Assembly: GCA_963969365.1 (NCBI GenBank) | Contig: OZ017750.1 | Coordinates: forward strand, 2,542,001-2,606,000 | Direction of reading: 5' to 3' | DNA from: Asterochloris sp. CNOR1 | Lineage: Eukaryota > Chlorophyta > Trebouxiophyceae > Trebouxiales > Trebouxiaceae | Length of the DNA stretch: 64,000 bases | Part shown: one piece after another, positions 20,301-32,480 of the stretch | Layout: each line of letters begins with the position of its first letter | How positions within the stretch are numbered: position 1 is the first letter of the stretch | Program-made: the position numbers and the translations under genes | The notes under the pieces: model-generated | What the model was told of the DNA's origin: nothing | The model's input: only the letters and a program-made list of their open reading frames with translations | The model's database searches: none

Positions 20301-23300
20301 GCAGGCGTGCCCGCACTGGCTGCCTGTGGTGCCGACCTCTGCCTCCAGGGCGCCTGAGTCACCTGCAGCCACAGAGTCGGCTACGGCCCCCTCCGGCTCT
20401 GCCTCGTCATCTGTGTCAGGCCGCGTCTGGCTGGGCCCGGCATTATCCTGGGCAGACCTCCTGCAGGGCAGGCCAAGAGCTCAGGCTTGTGGTGGCGCCA
20501 GCATGTGCAACCTCCTGCACAGGTTGCTGCAAGCTCAGGCTGCAGCTGGCTCGGGCGGGCGCCACAGTGCCGCACAACACGCTGAAGATGATGGAGCATG
20601 TGGGCATGGCACACCACTTCGCATGGCACAGACCATGGCACGCTCGCCAGCAGCACATGAGCTGAGCAAACTTGCGCACAACATGGCATGATTGCATGCT
20701 GGGCAGTGGCACATCATGATTGGCTGGCCAAGACGCCAGGACGCACTTGCGCTTGAGCTGGCCCAGTTCACGCTGCTTGGTCGTGTTGATGGTGTTGTTC
20801 CAGGCAGCATACAGCATCTTCACAGTCCGCAGGGCGGACTCCCAGTCCCAGGGTTCCTCCAGAATGCCCTCTGCAAGCGGCAGCATGCACATGGAATGGT
20901 AGGGACTGGAAAGGCCATACCCCATGTTCTGCGTGCCACTGGAGCTGCAGGCGCTGCACTGTCACAGGGGCAGGCATCAACAGAATCAAATGAAGCCAAA
21001 GGCGCATCTGAGCCAGCAGATGCTGCAGATGCATCGGGCGATGAGTCACCACCACCAGGCAGGCGGACACCACCACCCAGCGGCCTCAAACACTCCTTCC
21101 AGACGCACCCTGACCCACCATGGCCCCATGGGATGCCGCTAGCGCCACCAGTGAACCTCCGCGCGGCTGGGTCGACGTCTGGATAGACGCCAATCATGCC
21201 CCTCATCCCCTCCACCACAGCAGCCTGCTGGGCTCCCAGGGCTGCTGCCGCTGCAGGAGCAGCAGCCCTCGCAGGGGTCCTCCGATGCTGCTTGGGCTGG
21301 GGTGATTCTGGCCCTGCAATGGAATCCCCTGCAGCCTGAGCTGCCTGCTGCTGCTGCTGCCCACTGGACCCCAAGACTGTGGGTTCACCCTGCGATTTAG
21401 GGCACTGGCCACCAGCAGGGCGCTGCATGGGGGCCCCCTTCAGGGGCTGCAGCATCAGGTAGCAACCATCACTTGTCTATGCATTCTTGTGACTGTATTT
21501 GAAACACGCTTTCAGACGCTCAGCTGGGTAGCATGGGGAAGTGCATGTCGGGCTGGACCTGGACTGACGGGAGGCAATGGCGTGCAAGGACTGCGCAGGC
21601 CCACTCACACACAATATGGCCTCGACAATCATTCCAGCAGGTCTACTGCTGGAGCAGCATGGGGCCTTGCATGCAGAGGTCGTGCATGCAGAGGTTCGTG
21701 CATACAGAGGTAATTCATAATGGAAAACAGGCAGAGCCTACCTGTAGCGGGTGGTCAATGGGGTCCAGCAATTTATTGTGCGCCACGCATCTTGCCAAGA
21801 AGCTTGGGTCTACAAACTGCACCCAAGCCGGCAGCTGCAGCTGCTTGCCGTCGTAGACTCTGGAGACCAAGGGCACCTTCAGCAAGGCAGCAACAGACTG
21901 AGCAGATGTGGACCAGCAGTGTGTCCCCCCAGCAGGCACCCTGCAGCTGGCTAACAGGCATTCCCTGCCCGACACCAGGCAGGGCGCTGAAGTGGCAGCT
22001 GTGGTGGCTCTCAGTGTTTGACAATCTGCCAGTGCCAGCCAGCAAACCATGACGCATGCCAGAGGTCTCCAGCACAGTGGCCAGTACCCTTGTGAAGGCG
22101 CCTGCTGTAGGTGTGCATGAAGAATGCAGACAGCTGCCTGGCACACCTGAGGCAACAGCTTGGCGAGCTGCTTGTGTACTACAGGCAGACTAGTATTCCG
22201 GGAGGCCACCACAAGGCTGGTTGCATCAGAGATGGCCTCCTCCAGCACCTGCAGACAGGAGCCAGCAGCATCAGCACACATCATCAAACAAGTGAGGCTT
22301 CCATGTGTTGGCAGCTGTCATCAGGACATGCTGCCCAGGCTTGCAGTAACAGGAGGCAGCAGCATCGGGGTACAGGAGGACCGTCAAAGTCCAAGTCAAA
22401 GCCAAAGTCAAAGCCCTCAGATGACGACCAGGCACAGGCACCCAGCTTCCAAGGTGCTGTGCTACGTAGCCACAGCTGCAGCACAGCTGACTCTGGGTCA
22501 ATGCCGTGCTCGATGCAGCATGTGTGCCACCGTGACGCTTGCCCCAGTGGAGCGCCAGAGCTGCGGAATGGTGCCTGACTCACCATTCCGCGGTCCTTTG
22601 CTCGCTTGATCAGCACACTGCTGTGGGGGAAGGGCCACAACACAATGTGCAGCCCAGCCAGCACCCCACCCCCGCCGCCCACCACCCCGCCGACCCCAGT
22701 TGAGAGCGTGGGAGCTGCCTGATGCTGGTGCCCCTGCTGGGGCCCACCCTCCTCAGGTGGCCGCTCAGCGGCGTAGAAGGAGTGCAGGCTGCCGGACCCG
22801 CCACCTGATGAGGTGTGGTGCTGCCCACCTCCGCTGGCACCCTGGCCCTGGCTGCCAGTCTGATGGTGATGGGCGCCAGTGCTGCCTGGCAGCTGGGCGC
22901 CGCCTGGGCTACCCTGGTGGCCTGAAGGGGTGGGACGAAGGTCCGCAGCAGCAGCGCATTGCCCCTGCCTGCAGTGGCCCTGCTGTGCGCGTTGTGGCTG
23001 CGTCTGGTCTAAGCCTGCAGCAGGCCTGGGGCGTCATAGCAAGCTGCATTCAGACACCTGGACAACAGGCTGGGTGGCTGCCAGGGAGACTGCAATGCAT
23101 CAAGTGGCAATAGTAGAGCACGCCGAGATGCTGAGGGAACGCAGACAGCTGCAAGTATTGAGCATGGATCCTTCCTGTGCTGCGCCCTGCTGGGCACAGC
23201 TGCGAGCCATGCATGGGCAGCTATGTACGCCGCAGGCTGCACCATAGGATAAGACACTGCATCTGTGGTAGGCCAAGCATGTGTTGCAGCAGTGCGAGAG

Positions 23301-24822
23301 ACGCGCCATGCACAGCGCCATGTGAAGAGCGTCACCTGACTCCTGGGTGGGGCCAGGCTCCTGTGCCGAGTCTTGCACCAGAGCCTCCTGTGCCTGCCCC
23401 GCCTCCTGTCCCTGCTGCTGCTGACTGCCACCAGCGTCCTGCTGGTATGGGAGGTGACCCTGCTGCTGAGCATGGCCATCCAGCTCCTGCGGGTGCTCCC
23501 CAGCAGGCTGGTAGCCCTGCTCGACGCCCTGCCTGACAGACTGGTGCTCCTCTGCCGGCTGGTAGTGGGCACAAGCAGCAGGCTGGTAGCCCTGGTGAGC
23601 GCTGGGCATGCCAGGCTGGTAGCCTCCAGCCTGCTGGTGCTGGCCAGCAGGTGGGTAGCCCTGGTGGGCAACCTGCATGCCAGCCTGGTTCCCCCCAGCG
23701 GGCTGGTCGTGCCCGTGGGGCAGCTGGGCTGCGTACTTGGGTGACTGCTGAGCACCACTGCTTGGGGCGTCCACCCTAGCCCGCTTGGCCTGCAGGCAGC
23801 GTTTGCCCTCGAGCCTCGTTGTTACAGCTGCCTGGTGTATCCAACCTCGCCTGCTGGAATTGCAAGAGCACTGCTTACACCATGCCATATCCTGAAGTAT
23901 TGAAGGCTGGGCACGTACGCTGCATTGGTTGCAGATCGACCCTTGCCATGTGGGCCTGTGCCCACAGCCATGCACACTGGGCCAGTTCAAACCTGAAGTT
24001 CTGGTCACACAGTGGCATGCAAGGCTGTGGCAGCAAGGCACCTTGGTCACCTGACGGTCTGTCTCCTGTCCCTCGCCCAGAGCTGGCTGGAGCATGAAAC
24101 CATATTTCAGCTGCCTGCGCTCCATGGCGAGGTAGATGCAGTCACCCAGTTCCATCTGCGCAGGGCAGGGCATCCATTTCAGCAGCGCCTTGGACCAAGT
24201 GCATGTATGCTCCAGATGGGCTGCTGCGAGTTCGAGACCCAGCTTGAGCACAGCTCCAGCCGCTCAGAGGGCATGGGCTTGGCCAGCAGCTTTGAGCAAC
24301 GTGCTCTGCCACCATGCTTAGTTGAGCTGGGTGTACTGACATGCATGTGAGAGTACTGCAAGCTGAAGGCTCATGGCCCAGGGCACAGCGCAGCGTGGGC
24401 CATCCAAACCGCTTGGTGGGCAGCCAATGAGTGGGTTTGCTGGCTTCCTCAGCCTGAAAAAAGGGCTGTCTGTACCTGGGTCACGTCAAGAGGGCTCAAC
24501 ACTTCTGGCCCTGCTTCAGGGGCTGTTGCTGCTCTTGTCATGTAAGAGCGCTTCAGCGCCCTGACCACAGCACAGGTGGCATCACTGGCTGTCACTGTGG
24601 CATGCTCACGGCTGACCTGAACAAATGTTAAGCATGGCCTGAGTGAATGTGCCATTTTGCACTGCAGTTGCACTTATGAGCTCCATTGCGCAGCATACTG
24701 ACCAGTGTGGAACTAACACCCTGCTCCCTCCTCCTCCCTAGAGTTATTGGCTGATCCCCCAGCTGCACGACATAGTCTGTCCGAGTCACTCGGTCACCGA
24801 CAGCCTGCAGCTGCAGCGCCAT
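17336..24822 (-). CDS. Family X DNA polymerase (lambda-like) with N-terminal PNKP-type FHA and BRCT domains
   Basis: Gap-filling polymerase of base excision and end-joining repair. Exons: 24822-24703, 24616-24476, 24155-24051, 23789-23336, 22921-22584, 22248-22147, 21876-21742, 21446-21050, 20870-20747, 20460-20211, 19730-19548, 19284-19177, 18558-18378, 18082-17833, 17651-17336; every phase matches. Order: FHA (ITLGR, 11 residues, SREHATV; then MELGDCIYLAMERRQ), a Gln/Gly/Tyr-rich linker with HQGYQPA-like repeats, BRCT (GLHIVLWPFPHSSVLIKRAK; ISDATSLVVAS; LPAWVQFVDPSFLARC), an acidic linker, the 8-kDa/HhH part (FKIKAIDRAV; GMGDKSKKKVKEII), fingers (IFGAGEVVSQKWY), palm (LAGSYRRGK, GDIDILV, RRIDVKVYP) and thumb. 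The three catalytic Asp positions are present. Length is about 1065 residues, roughly double usual lambda enzymes. The 21050 border is the least certain. The FHA exons could instead be a separate small gene, but phase and absence of a stop favour fusion. Confidence 0.85.
19038..19090 (-). repeat. Decayed copy of a polymerase exon end and donor
   Basis: CCCACCTGCTGCTCAGTAAGAT at about 19041 mirrors CCCACCTGCTGCTCGGTGAGAT at 19172, the true 3' border of the exon with IFGAGEVV. The copy lies in the intron just downstream on the coding strand and keeps the donor-like motif. Confidence 0.65.
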
Positions 24823-25028
24823 CTGGAGTAGGGACCAAGCGATTTCACAGCCTTAATGCGCAACAGAGGCTGCTCATCACGCCTCAACCCAAAAAATTGA
24901 ATTTCAAAAGTCTGCCAGTTCCGGAAAACATGACCTGAGCAGCGCCCCTGCACAGTGCCTGTGACACAAGTGATAAGGACAGTTGAGCATCTAGACGCAG
25001 CCCAACCTCGGACGTCCGCAGCTGTGAG
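24823..25028. promoter_or_regulatory. Short divergent promoter region, polymerase / HMG-CoA lyase
   Basis: Only 206 bp separate the two start codons on opposite strands, so the region must contain both 5' UTRs and probably a shared promoter. No TATA box or named element was recognised. Confidence 0.55.
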
Positions 25029-27321
25029 ATGCTCAAGCGCCTGGCAAATGCTGCTTGCACCTCCTGGGCAGCCTCGAGATCAAGCTTGAGAGGCTTTCCT
25101 TCAGCAGATCTTCAGCAATCTCCGAAGGTCTGATCCGTCTTAGTGGCAGTCTCCTTGATCTGGCAGAGCTTGCCCTGCATCAATACAGACATGTTCCATG
25201 CAGCTGCTGGGAGGATTGCCAGACTATGTTAAGATTGTGGAGGTCGGGCCAAGGGATGGCCTGCAGAATGAAAAGGAGCTGGTGAGCCTGTCGCACAGTG
25301 CCCGCTCATTGGCTGGTAGAAGGGCACCTACTCACCGGGCTCCGCCCAGTGCGGAACACTGGCCTTTATGCTGCCCAGAGCAATGCTGGCAGACACAGTT
25401 CACGGGAGCCTGCTGCCTCACAGCGGAGCTCCTTCTTACGAAGCCACATAGCTAGCATGGAGAATCCTCAGCATCTGGGAGCTTCGCTGATTGTTAGTTC
25501 TCGCCATGCCCAACCGCAGGAGGAGGTGTTGCTTGTCGTTCTAACCATTGTATCAGGCCAGCCGCGGGTGGACTGACACTGAGTTCAAGTGTCCTGCCAG
25601 GCACGCAGGTGCCCACAGAGGTCAAGGTTCAGCTGATTGAGCAGTTGGCAGATGCTGGGCTGCCCGAAGTGGAGGCCACCAGCTTTGTCAGCCCCAAGTG
25701 GGTGCCTCAGGCAAGAGCTGCCCTGTCTGCTGCGTTCATGTAAGCATGCAATGCCGACCCAAGTGCCTGTGCAGCATTCAAGTCACTTGCAGCGATCAAG
25801 TGTCCTTCCAGCAATCAAGTGTCCTTCATGCACTGACATGCTGAGGGCTCTGCCTGTGTCCTGCAGCTGGCTGACAGCACCGAAGTCATGCAGCGCATCA
25901 AGAGAGCCCCTGGCGTCAAGTACTCTGTGCTGACACCCAACTTGAAGGTCGGAACAGCTCATCCCTGGGACAGGCTTTCACCGAGGTCACACAGTCAGGC
26001 GATGTGGCATGGCTGCTGAGCACGACCTTTTGTCATCAAGCATTGGGAGCGATTCTGTCTGCATTCACCTTGCAACAATAGCCACAATGACAGGCTGAGT
26101 GTGTCTGCAGGGCTTCCAGCGTGCCCAGGCAGCTGGTGCGACAGAGGTGGCCATCTTTGCTGCAGCCTCCGAAGCCTTTAGCCACAAAAACATCAATTGC
26201 AGCATTGATGAGAGCCTGGCCCGCTTTGGGGATGTCCTTGCTGCTGCTAAACAGGCCGGCATCCCAGTCAGGGGCTATGTCTCCTGTGTTGTGGGCTGCC
26301 CTTACCAGGTGAGCAACCTGAGCTCCACTCTACAGTGCACTGGGATAGGCCGACGGGCCGCTGCTTTTCATGTTAATGGCACAGGGCATGTACTGTGTGC
26401 TGGTCTTGCACGACTGACCTCTGCTCACCATGCCCTGCCTCAGACACACGCGCCCTGAAGAGAGCCATGCTGTTTTTGGAGCGGTGGCCTGCTCTGCAGG
26501 GCGAGGTGAAGCCTGCTGCAGCAGCAGATGTGGCCAGGCGGTTGCACGACATGGGCTGCTATGAGATCTCGATGGGGGACACCATTGGTGTGGGGACACC
26601 TGCCTCTGTGGCCGCCATGTTTAAGGTGGGCCAGGGAGAGGTCTGCCATGCCTGCCTCGCTTTGAGGCTGGACTGATGCGGTGCGGTGCTGCCTGCTGAG
26701 TGGTGCTGTGCTGCTCACCGGCAGAGCAGGGCTTGCATTATCCCGCACCATTATCCTGCACCATGCAATGTGACTTGCTGTGCAGGCCTGCCAGGACCAC
26801 ATTCCCAATGACAGGCTCGCAGCCCATCTACACGACACCTATGGCCAGGTGATCAACATCGTTCACTTCAGCTGTCTGTTGCAGCAGGCTCACTGCTCAG
26901 CAAGGGCATACAGCGCAGCTTGCCTGCATGCATCCTCTTCACCCACTTTGTTGTCCTGCAGGCTGTCGCCAACATTCTGACCACCCTCTCCCTGGGCATC
27001 AGCACTGTGGACTCAGCTGTGGCAGGCCTTGGAGGCTGCCCATATGCCAAGGGGGCCACAGGTGGGTGCTGCAGTCCCTTCGGGCCATGCATGGATGCAC
27101 TCTGCTCCACCGCTTGCCACACTCGAATTGCTGCTGCAGGCAACGTCGCTACAGAGGATGTGGTGTACTTGCTTGATGGCCTTGGAATCAGGCATGGAGT
27201 GAATTTGGACAAGTTGTTGGACGCTAGTCAATACATCACAAGCGCTCTGGGGAAGTCAAGTCAGTCCAGGGCGGGCACGGCAATGCTAGCAAAACGCTTG
27301 ACAACAGGGAGTGTACCGTGA
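25029..27321 (+). CDS. HMGCL: Hydroxymethylglutaryl-CoA lyase, mitochondrial
   Basis: Cleaves HMG-CoA to acetyl-CoA and acetoacetate in leucine breakdown. Exons: 25029-25127, 25204-25281, 25609-25710, 25867-25947, 26111-26308, 26500-26625, 26786-26848, 26962-27061, 27140-27321. Exon 1 is a 33-residue leader rich in Arg, Ser and Ala without acidic residues until its end ([19 protein letters not shown]), a likely mitochondrial presequence. Conserved marks: [10 protein letters not shown] with the active-site Arg, [23 protein letters not shown] with the metal-binding His pair, and [17 protein letters not shown] with the catalytic Cys loop. The domain is complete and normal in length (about 320 residues). 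The junction after WVPQ needs a GC donor (CAG/GCAAGA); no GT nearby restores the frame. Confidence 0.96.
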
Positions 27322-27537
27322 CACTGGTTTTCTGACTGCTGCTGTTATGTGGGCGTCTGATCATGTCATTGCATGCCCAGACCAAGCAAAACCCCAGCCT
27401 ACCGTGACTGACTTCTTTGATTGCTAAAGTGTGTCTTTCAAGGATTCTATGTTGTAGGCAGCCACTGAGTCAGGGGGAGGGCATTGAAAAAGCATGTCAG
27501 TCTGGCATACTGCGCAGTGAGCATGTGCAAACTATCT

Positions 27538-30500
27538 TCAAGCCTGTGCCGGCGCTGCAGCAGCAACAGGCTGGACAGCAGGCGCAGCTGGGGGAGGGCG
27601 AGGTCCTGGCACTACTCCATTGACTGGTGGTGCCTGTTGTGGGGCCCCAGGCGGCCTGCTGGGGGGTGTGCCCCAGGGCTGGACAGGTAGTGGCCCCATG
27701 AGCCCACGAGGTGGGAAGCCGCCATGAGGAGGCATCATCATGGGGGGTGTACCCACAGGAATGAAGACAGGAACGCCCTGGCGAAACCCAGGAGGCAGCG
27801 CGCTGGCATGCACAGGGCGGAAGGGCCCCTCTGCTGGCGGCTGCTGGCCATGAGGCTGTGCCGCCCCCTGCTGTGCACCTGCAGAGGCTGTCACTTATGT
27901 CAGATTGCAGCATGCAGGTCTGGCGGGAGAGTGCTCTGTGGCATCGGAATTTGCAGGCGCCTGGGAAGGGAGTCGAGTGCCATGCCACACAAACAGGGTG
28001 GACAAGGTACAGCAGCAAGTGACCCTTTGCAGGGAGACATGCCAGCACCCCACCCCCCCTCTCATGCCGAAGTTGTCACCCAAGACCCAGCATGATGCTC
28101 AGGGACTGCAGACCAAGGTACAGACTGCCACAGGTGCTTGCAGCGTCAGGCAAGATTCAGCTGAGCCCTGCACGACAGAGACGAGGGTCACCTCCTGCGG
28201 GGTCCATCCGCTGCCGCTTTGCCTCAGGCCCGCTGCCTGCATCCCCCTGCCGCGCAGCCTTGGTGCCCATGGCTGAGGTGTCCATGGAAGGGTAGAGGGG
28301 CCGTCCCGGTCCCGAACCAGGAGGCCCACCCAGGCCGGGTGGTGGCGCCATCCCGGGGGGCAGGTTGAAGAAGTTGGGCGGCGCCTGGCCAGGGAAGGCA
28401 GGGGGAGCACCCATCTGGACCTGCAGCAGTGGATCCTGTCCTGGCAGGAGGGCATCCAGAGCAGGTAAACAGCACACTTGACCAAGAAAGTGGTGGCCTG
28501 CAACATGGGTGTGCAGTGCTTCAGCACGTGGTGTGAGCAGGCCCACAGCAGGCAGCCAGTCGTCCACTCCGGAAGGGATGTGCAGTTGACCTCACGCAGA
28601 CATGCTGCAGCAGGCAGCCACCTTGCCTGTGCAGCCACATTGTTCCGCAGCACTGAAGGCAGGTGGCCCTGTGCTCAGGAATGGAGGGCTACCTGCTGGA
28701 CAATCATGGTGTCAAGATCAGCCAGGCTGTGGCTGCAGTGCACACAGGCAAACCATGGCTGCGCGCAACAGGCAGACGGCCTCGGGCTCTGGCATGGGGA
28801 CAAAGTGGGAGCTCTGGTGGAGCACAGTGTGTGCTGCGCTAATCTGAGGGCTGAGGGTTGTATGCATCAGGGAACCCACCTGGGAGGGCATCAGGTGAGC
28901 ATTGTGTGCCAGCGGCGGGTTGTCCCGCTTCTCCATAGGCTTTCCCCACAGCAAGCGGCACCGATTCCCCTGGATGATCAGGCGGTTGCTCAGAGCATCG
29001 GCGGCAGCCTCGGCCGCCTCCCGTGTCGCAAACGTCACAAAGGCACAGTGCTTGCGGTCCACCTGCAGACCAGAAAGAGCTGCTGAACTCAGTGCTGCCT
29101 GTGAGTGGGTACTAAATGCTTTGCAATATGCAAGGCACTTCATTGAGTGACCATGCAGTCAGCATGGCACAGCTGCAGATGATGCTGCAGCTGAATGTAA
29201 AGCTCTGCAGCTGAAATTGCAAGCACCTCTGTCTGCAGGCATCTGCCCAGGCACCGGCCACAATAACTGCCAAGCAACCCTTGTTGCATCCCTGTGGAGG
29301 GCAAAGCACCATGACTGCTGCTGCCACCTGCTACAAGCTGATGGGCCTCCAAGAGTGATTGCAAATTGCCAGCAAACTTTGATGCTGCTGTCATCTGCCA
29401 GGTAGCTGGTGGGGGCCACTCACCTTGCGCACAGACATGATCTCTCCATGGCCATAGAACTGGTCCTTGATGTGCTGCTCAGTGATGTCGGGGGTCAGCC
29501 CGCCCACGTACAGTGTTGTGATGGTTGTGTCCTCTGGGGGTACCAGCTTGGGCATCTCGTCCAGCTGCCCCAGCATCTTCTCAGCGACTGGGTCATTCAC
29601 ACCATAGTACCTGCAGACACAGGTGGTTTGTTGTTGGACAGGTGCCTGCGCAGTTGCCGAGCACGCCCCAGCTCTCAAGAGGACGGTGCAATGGTAGTGT
29701 TGCTGTAGCACTGCAGGCAAGGAGCACTGTTGCAGGCACCCTGAGCAGTCCAGCAGGCACTGCATATGGTAGGCATGCAAGCGCCAATACCATGCCAAAC
29801 GCAAGTCTGCCTCTTACAGTCACCTGTCCTTGATGTTCTGCTTTGCCAGTGGCCCAGAGGTGGGCATCTCATGCCGGTATGGGCACTCTGCGCCACGCTT
29901 GCACTCCCCTTTCACGAAGAAACTGCAGATCTGAGCCCTGTTCCTCTGCAGGCAGCATGGGCAGGCGCGTCATGGGGCTGTCTGCACACGCAAAGTTGTG
30001 TGGCCCAAGTGCAGCCGGGGCCCAGCTTGGTCTGGCCCAGCACATGCAGAGGACGCTGACTCCAGTCAGCAGGTGGCGGCTGTCACTAAACAGAGCAGCA
30101 GCTAGCACACGGGACCCTGTTGGAGCCTCTCAATGGCGGCGTTCCCTGGGCAGCCTGCAACATCATGTGGTGTCCTGCAGAGTGAGCCCTGCAGAGCTTG
30201 CATGCGCCTTCAACTTCAAATTCCACCCCCCACCAGCTCGCCAAGTCCACCTCGTAAAGATGCCGGGCAGCAAGCACCGCCCCACCCCCAAATGCTGAAT
30301 AGTCATGCCTCCAATGCCAGCACCTTGAAACAGCTCAGCAGTGGCCATCTCATCTTAAGCCAATTCCAACAAAAAGTTAGGCCCAGCCCCACCTTGTAAT
30401 AGGGTGTGGTGCGCTGCAGCCGCAGGATGGTATCATTGGCCTGCTGCTTGGTGAAGGCTGCGTCCAGCTCCCCATCAGCCGCCAGCCTGTCCAACACGTA

Positions 30501-31401
30501 CTCCTTGTTGGCATCGCTCTGGGGCAGATCCTCCAGCTCCTTGCCCAGCGCGCTGTCGCGCACCTGGACGGGCAAGTTGTAGTCCAGGTCCAGCAGGCAC
30601 ACCTGCAGGGCAAGCTTGCACATGGGGCAACTGCAAACCAGGCGCTGCAGACTTTGAGCCAGGCCCATCAGGCACACCTGCAGAGCAGTGGGAGGAGCTT
30701 TGAGGACGCTCAATCATGTCAATGCACAGCAGGGCGCTGCAACCTGTGAGCAAGGTCACAGCAGGCAGACCCCTGCACAGCAAAAGAAGCATTCATTGCA
30801 GGGAGGGAGCCTGGGCAAGACCTTGTGGGTAGCGGTAAGCGCAGAACAGGAGGGATGCGAGCATGCACGTCCAAAAAGGAGCTCGAAGCCTGCAGCAGCA
30901 TCGTAAGTGCTGCAGCAGACAGGTGCTGGAATAAGGGCTAGGGGCCACAAGATGCACCCCATGCCTGGAATTAACCAACAGCAGGCAGGCAAGCCTATAA
31001 CATTGGGCAGCGCGATCTTCCTTGCTTGAAGCCCTGGCCTACTGCCTCACCTGGCAAACATTCTTTGCCTTGGCTACCTCCTGGCAGATGATTGTCTTCT
31101 TGTACCTGGCTTCTGCTCCAGGCTTCCAGCGAAAGACGGTGTACGGCCTTCCAGAAATGTGGCACTCGCCGCCATACTCCATCTGCAAGGGTACAGGATG
31201 GGTGAATGGACAGCAGCTAATGGTGTAATGAGGCTCCCAACTTCCCAGCCATCCGCAGGCTGCATCTGCTTGATGCCCAAACAGGCTTACCCGCTGCATC
31301 CTGACATAAGGGTTGGGCCCCAGGCAGGTCTCACAGACAATGGGGAAGTCTGAGCGCTCCCATCCATCTGCCTCTGGATCTGCCAGCAGGCGGTTTGCCA
31401 T
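27538..31401 (-). CDS. RBM22: RBM22-like pre-mRNA splicing factor (CCCH zinc finger plus RRM)
   Basis: Component of the activated spliceosome (Cwc2/Ecm2 relatives) that contacts U6 snRNA. Exons: 31401-31291, 31182-31051, 30602-30393, 29945-29824, 29610-29424, 29062-28880, 28420-28192, 27878-27538. The N-terminus has the ECM2-like zinc region ([33 protein letters not shown]). A CCCH finger follows, C-x7-C-x5-C-x3-H in [20 protein letters not shown]. The RRM shows TLYVGGL (RNP2) and [17 protein letters not shown] (RNP1-like). The C-terminus, about 190 residues, is Pro/Gly/Met-rich low complexity, as in plant and animal relatives. All splice phases agree. Divergent from the COA6-like gene. Confidence 0.95.
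30659..30683 (-). repeat. Copy of the acceptor and start of an RBM22 exon
   Basis: CCAGGCCCATCAGGCACACC at 30659 copies CCAGGTCCAGCAGGCACACC at 30584, which spans the acceptor and first codons of the exon starting VCLLDLDYN. In the copy the same frame reads VCLMGLAQS. It lies in the intron just upstream on the coding strand. Confidence 0.65.
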
Positions 31402-31819
31402 GACTGAGAGTAATCAACAGGCAGGCCACTCCTGACCACCTGGCCCCACGATACCACAGTGTTTGCCTGATGCTCACTGAGCAAGCTTCTGTGTGTGTGC
31501 TGCACCAGCTTCAGCGCATCATGTAGTTGTCAGCAAGACGTGTTGATTTTATGGCATTGGCAGCTACTGCTGCAGGGCAGGGCTCAGCGGAGCACTTTTG
31601 ATGCTGAAAGACGACTGAGGCTGAGCCTATTGCCATCGTAGATTTTCACGGCCTACCCAATGGAGGAGAGCCCACGATTCACAGGCAAGCGCTGCTCAGC
31701 ATCAAGCTGCTGTGTCTGCTGCCTGTGTCAGTGAAAGTGGCAAAGCTGCAGGTCCGGCACTGTTCTGTGCTCAGCTGTGCAGTGCTGATCACAGACATGG
31801 CTGCGCTGCAGAGTGAGTG
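31402..31819. promoter_or_regulatory. Divergent promoter region, RBM22 / COA6
   Basis: These 418 bp separate two divergent start codons. A very short upstream frame (ATGGCTGCGCTGCAGAGTG, then TGA) ends about where the COA6 start begins and could act as an upstream ORF. No other element is visible. Confidence 0.45.
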
Positions 31820-32305
31820 ATGCCTGAGGATCCAGTGGACACTTCAGTTCTGAGAGAGTTGCGGCAGGCCTGCCATCAGGTGAGCATCAAGCTGTGAGCC
31901 CAGAAGACAACACTGTGCAGTTGCTTGACTGCGGCTCATGGATTGCAGGCCAAAGACGTGTATTTTGGTTGCCTGGACAAGCACCTGCCAAGTATCAAAG
32001 CCGAGGGGCCTGCAGTTCCGCGGGCCTGCAAACAGCAGCGCCTGGACTTTGAGGCTGCCTGCAAGTCCTCGTGGGTCAGCGCTGACTCACTCTGCTTCAG
32101 GCAGTTGCGCTGTGTCCGCCCTCGCCTGCAAGCACGCGGGGCACCTCCCAACGCCCTCGCTGCTCTTCTGCAGGTGAAGCACTTTGACGCACTGCGAGAC
32201 AAGCGTCTCCAGACGCTGCAGAAGCTGCAGGCCACCATCAGCCGGACAGGCCAGAAGGCTGCAGGCTCCATTGCAGGAGAGCAGCAGAAGACCAGCAGGG
32301 GCTGA
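31820..32305 (+). CDS. COA6: COA6-like cytochrome c oxidase assembly factor
   Basis: Small twin-Cys protein of the mitochondrial intermembrane space that helps copper delivery to COX2. Exons: 31820-31879, 31949-32074, 32174-32305 (105 residues). Diagnostic pattern: CHQAKDVYFGC is CX9C and CKQQRLDFEAAC is CX10C, the unequal spacing seen in COA6, followed by SSWVKHFDALRDKR as in the family. The C-terminal 25 residues are Ser/Gln/Lys-rich and not conserved. No presequence is expected, because such proteins are imported by oxidative folding. The next gene starts 175 bp downstream on the same strand. Confidence 0.9.
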
Positions 32306-32480
32306 CAAGGCGCTGCCCTTGCTGCCAGGTCCAGCCCAGAGCTGAGGCCAACACCCAAGCAGTGTGCTCCGCTGCCGACAGCATACCAAAAGCAGCGGAG
32401 GCAGTAAAACATCCCAAGCCAGGTGCAAAGTCCCCTGTCTTCACAGCCAAATTGCGGGCACTGCCCTGATTGCCAGCGTC

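Noticed and set aside
20820-21455. 211-codon minus-strand ORF as a separate gene
   Set aside because: Its first 132 codons are the linker exon of the polymerase; the rest continues past a donor into an intron and overlaps the next exon in another frame.
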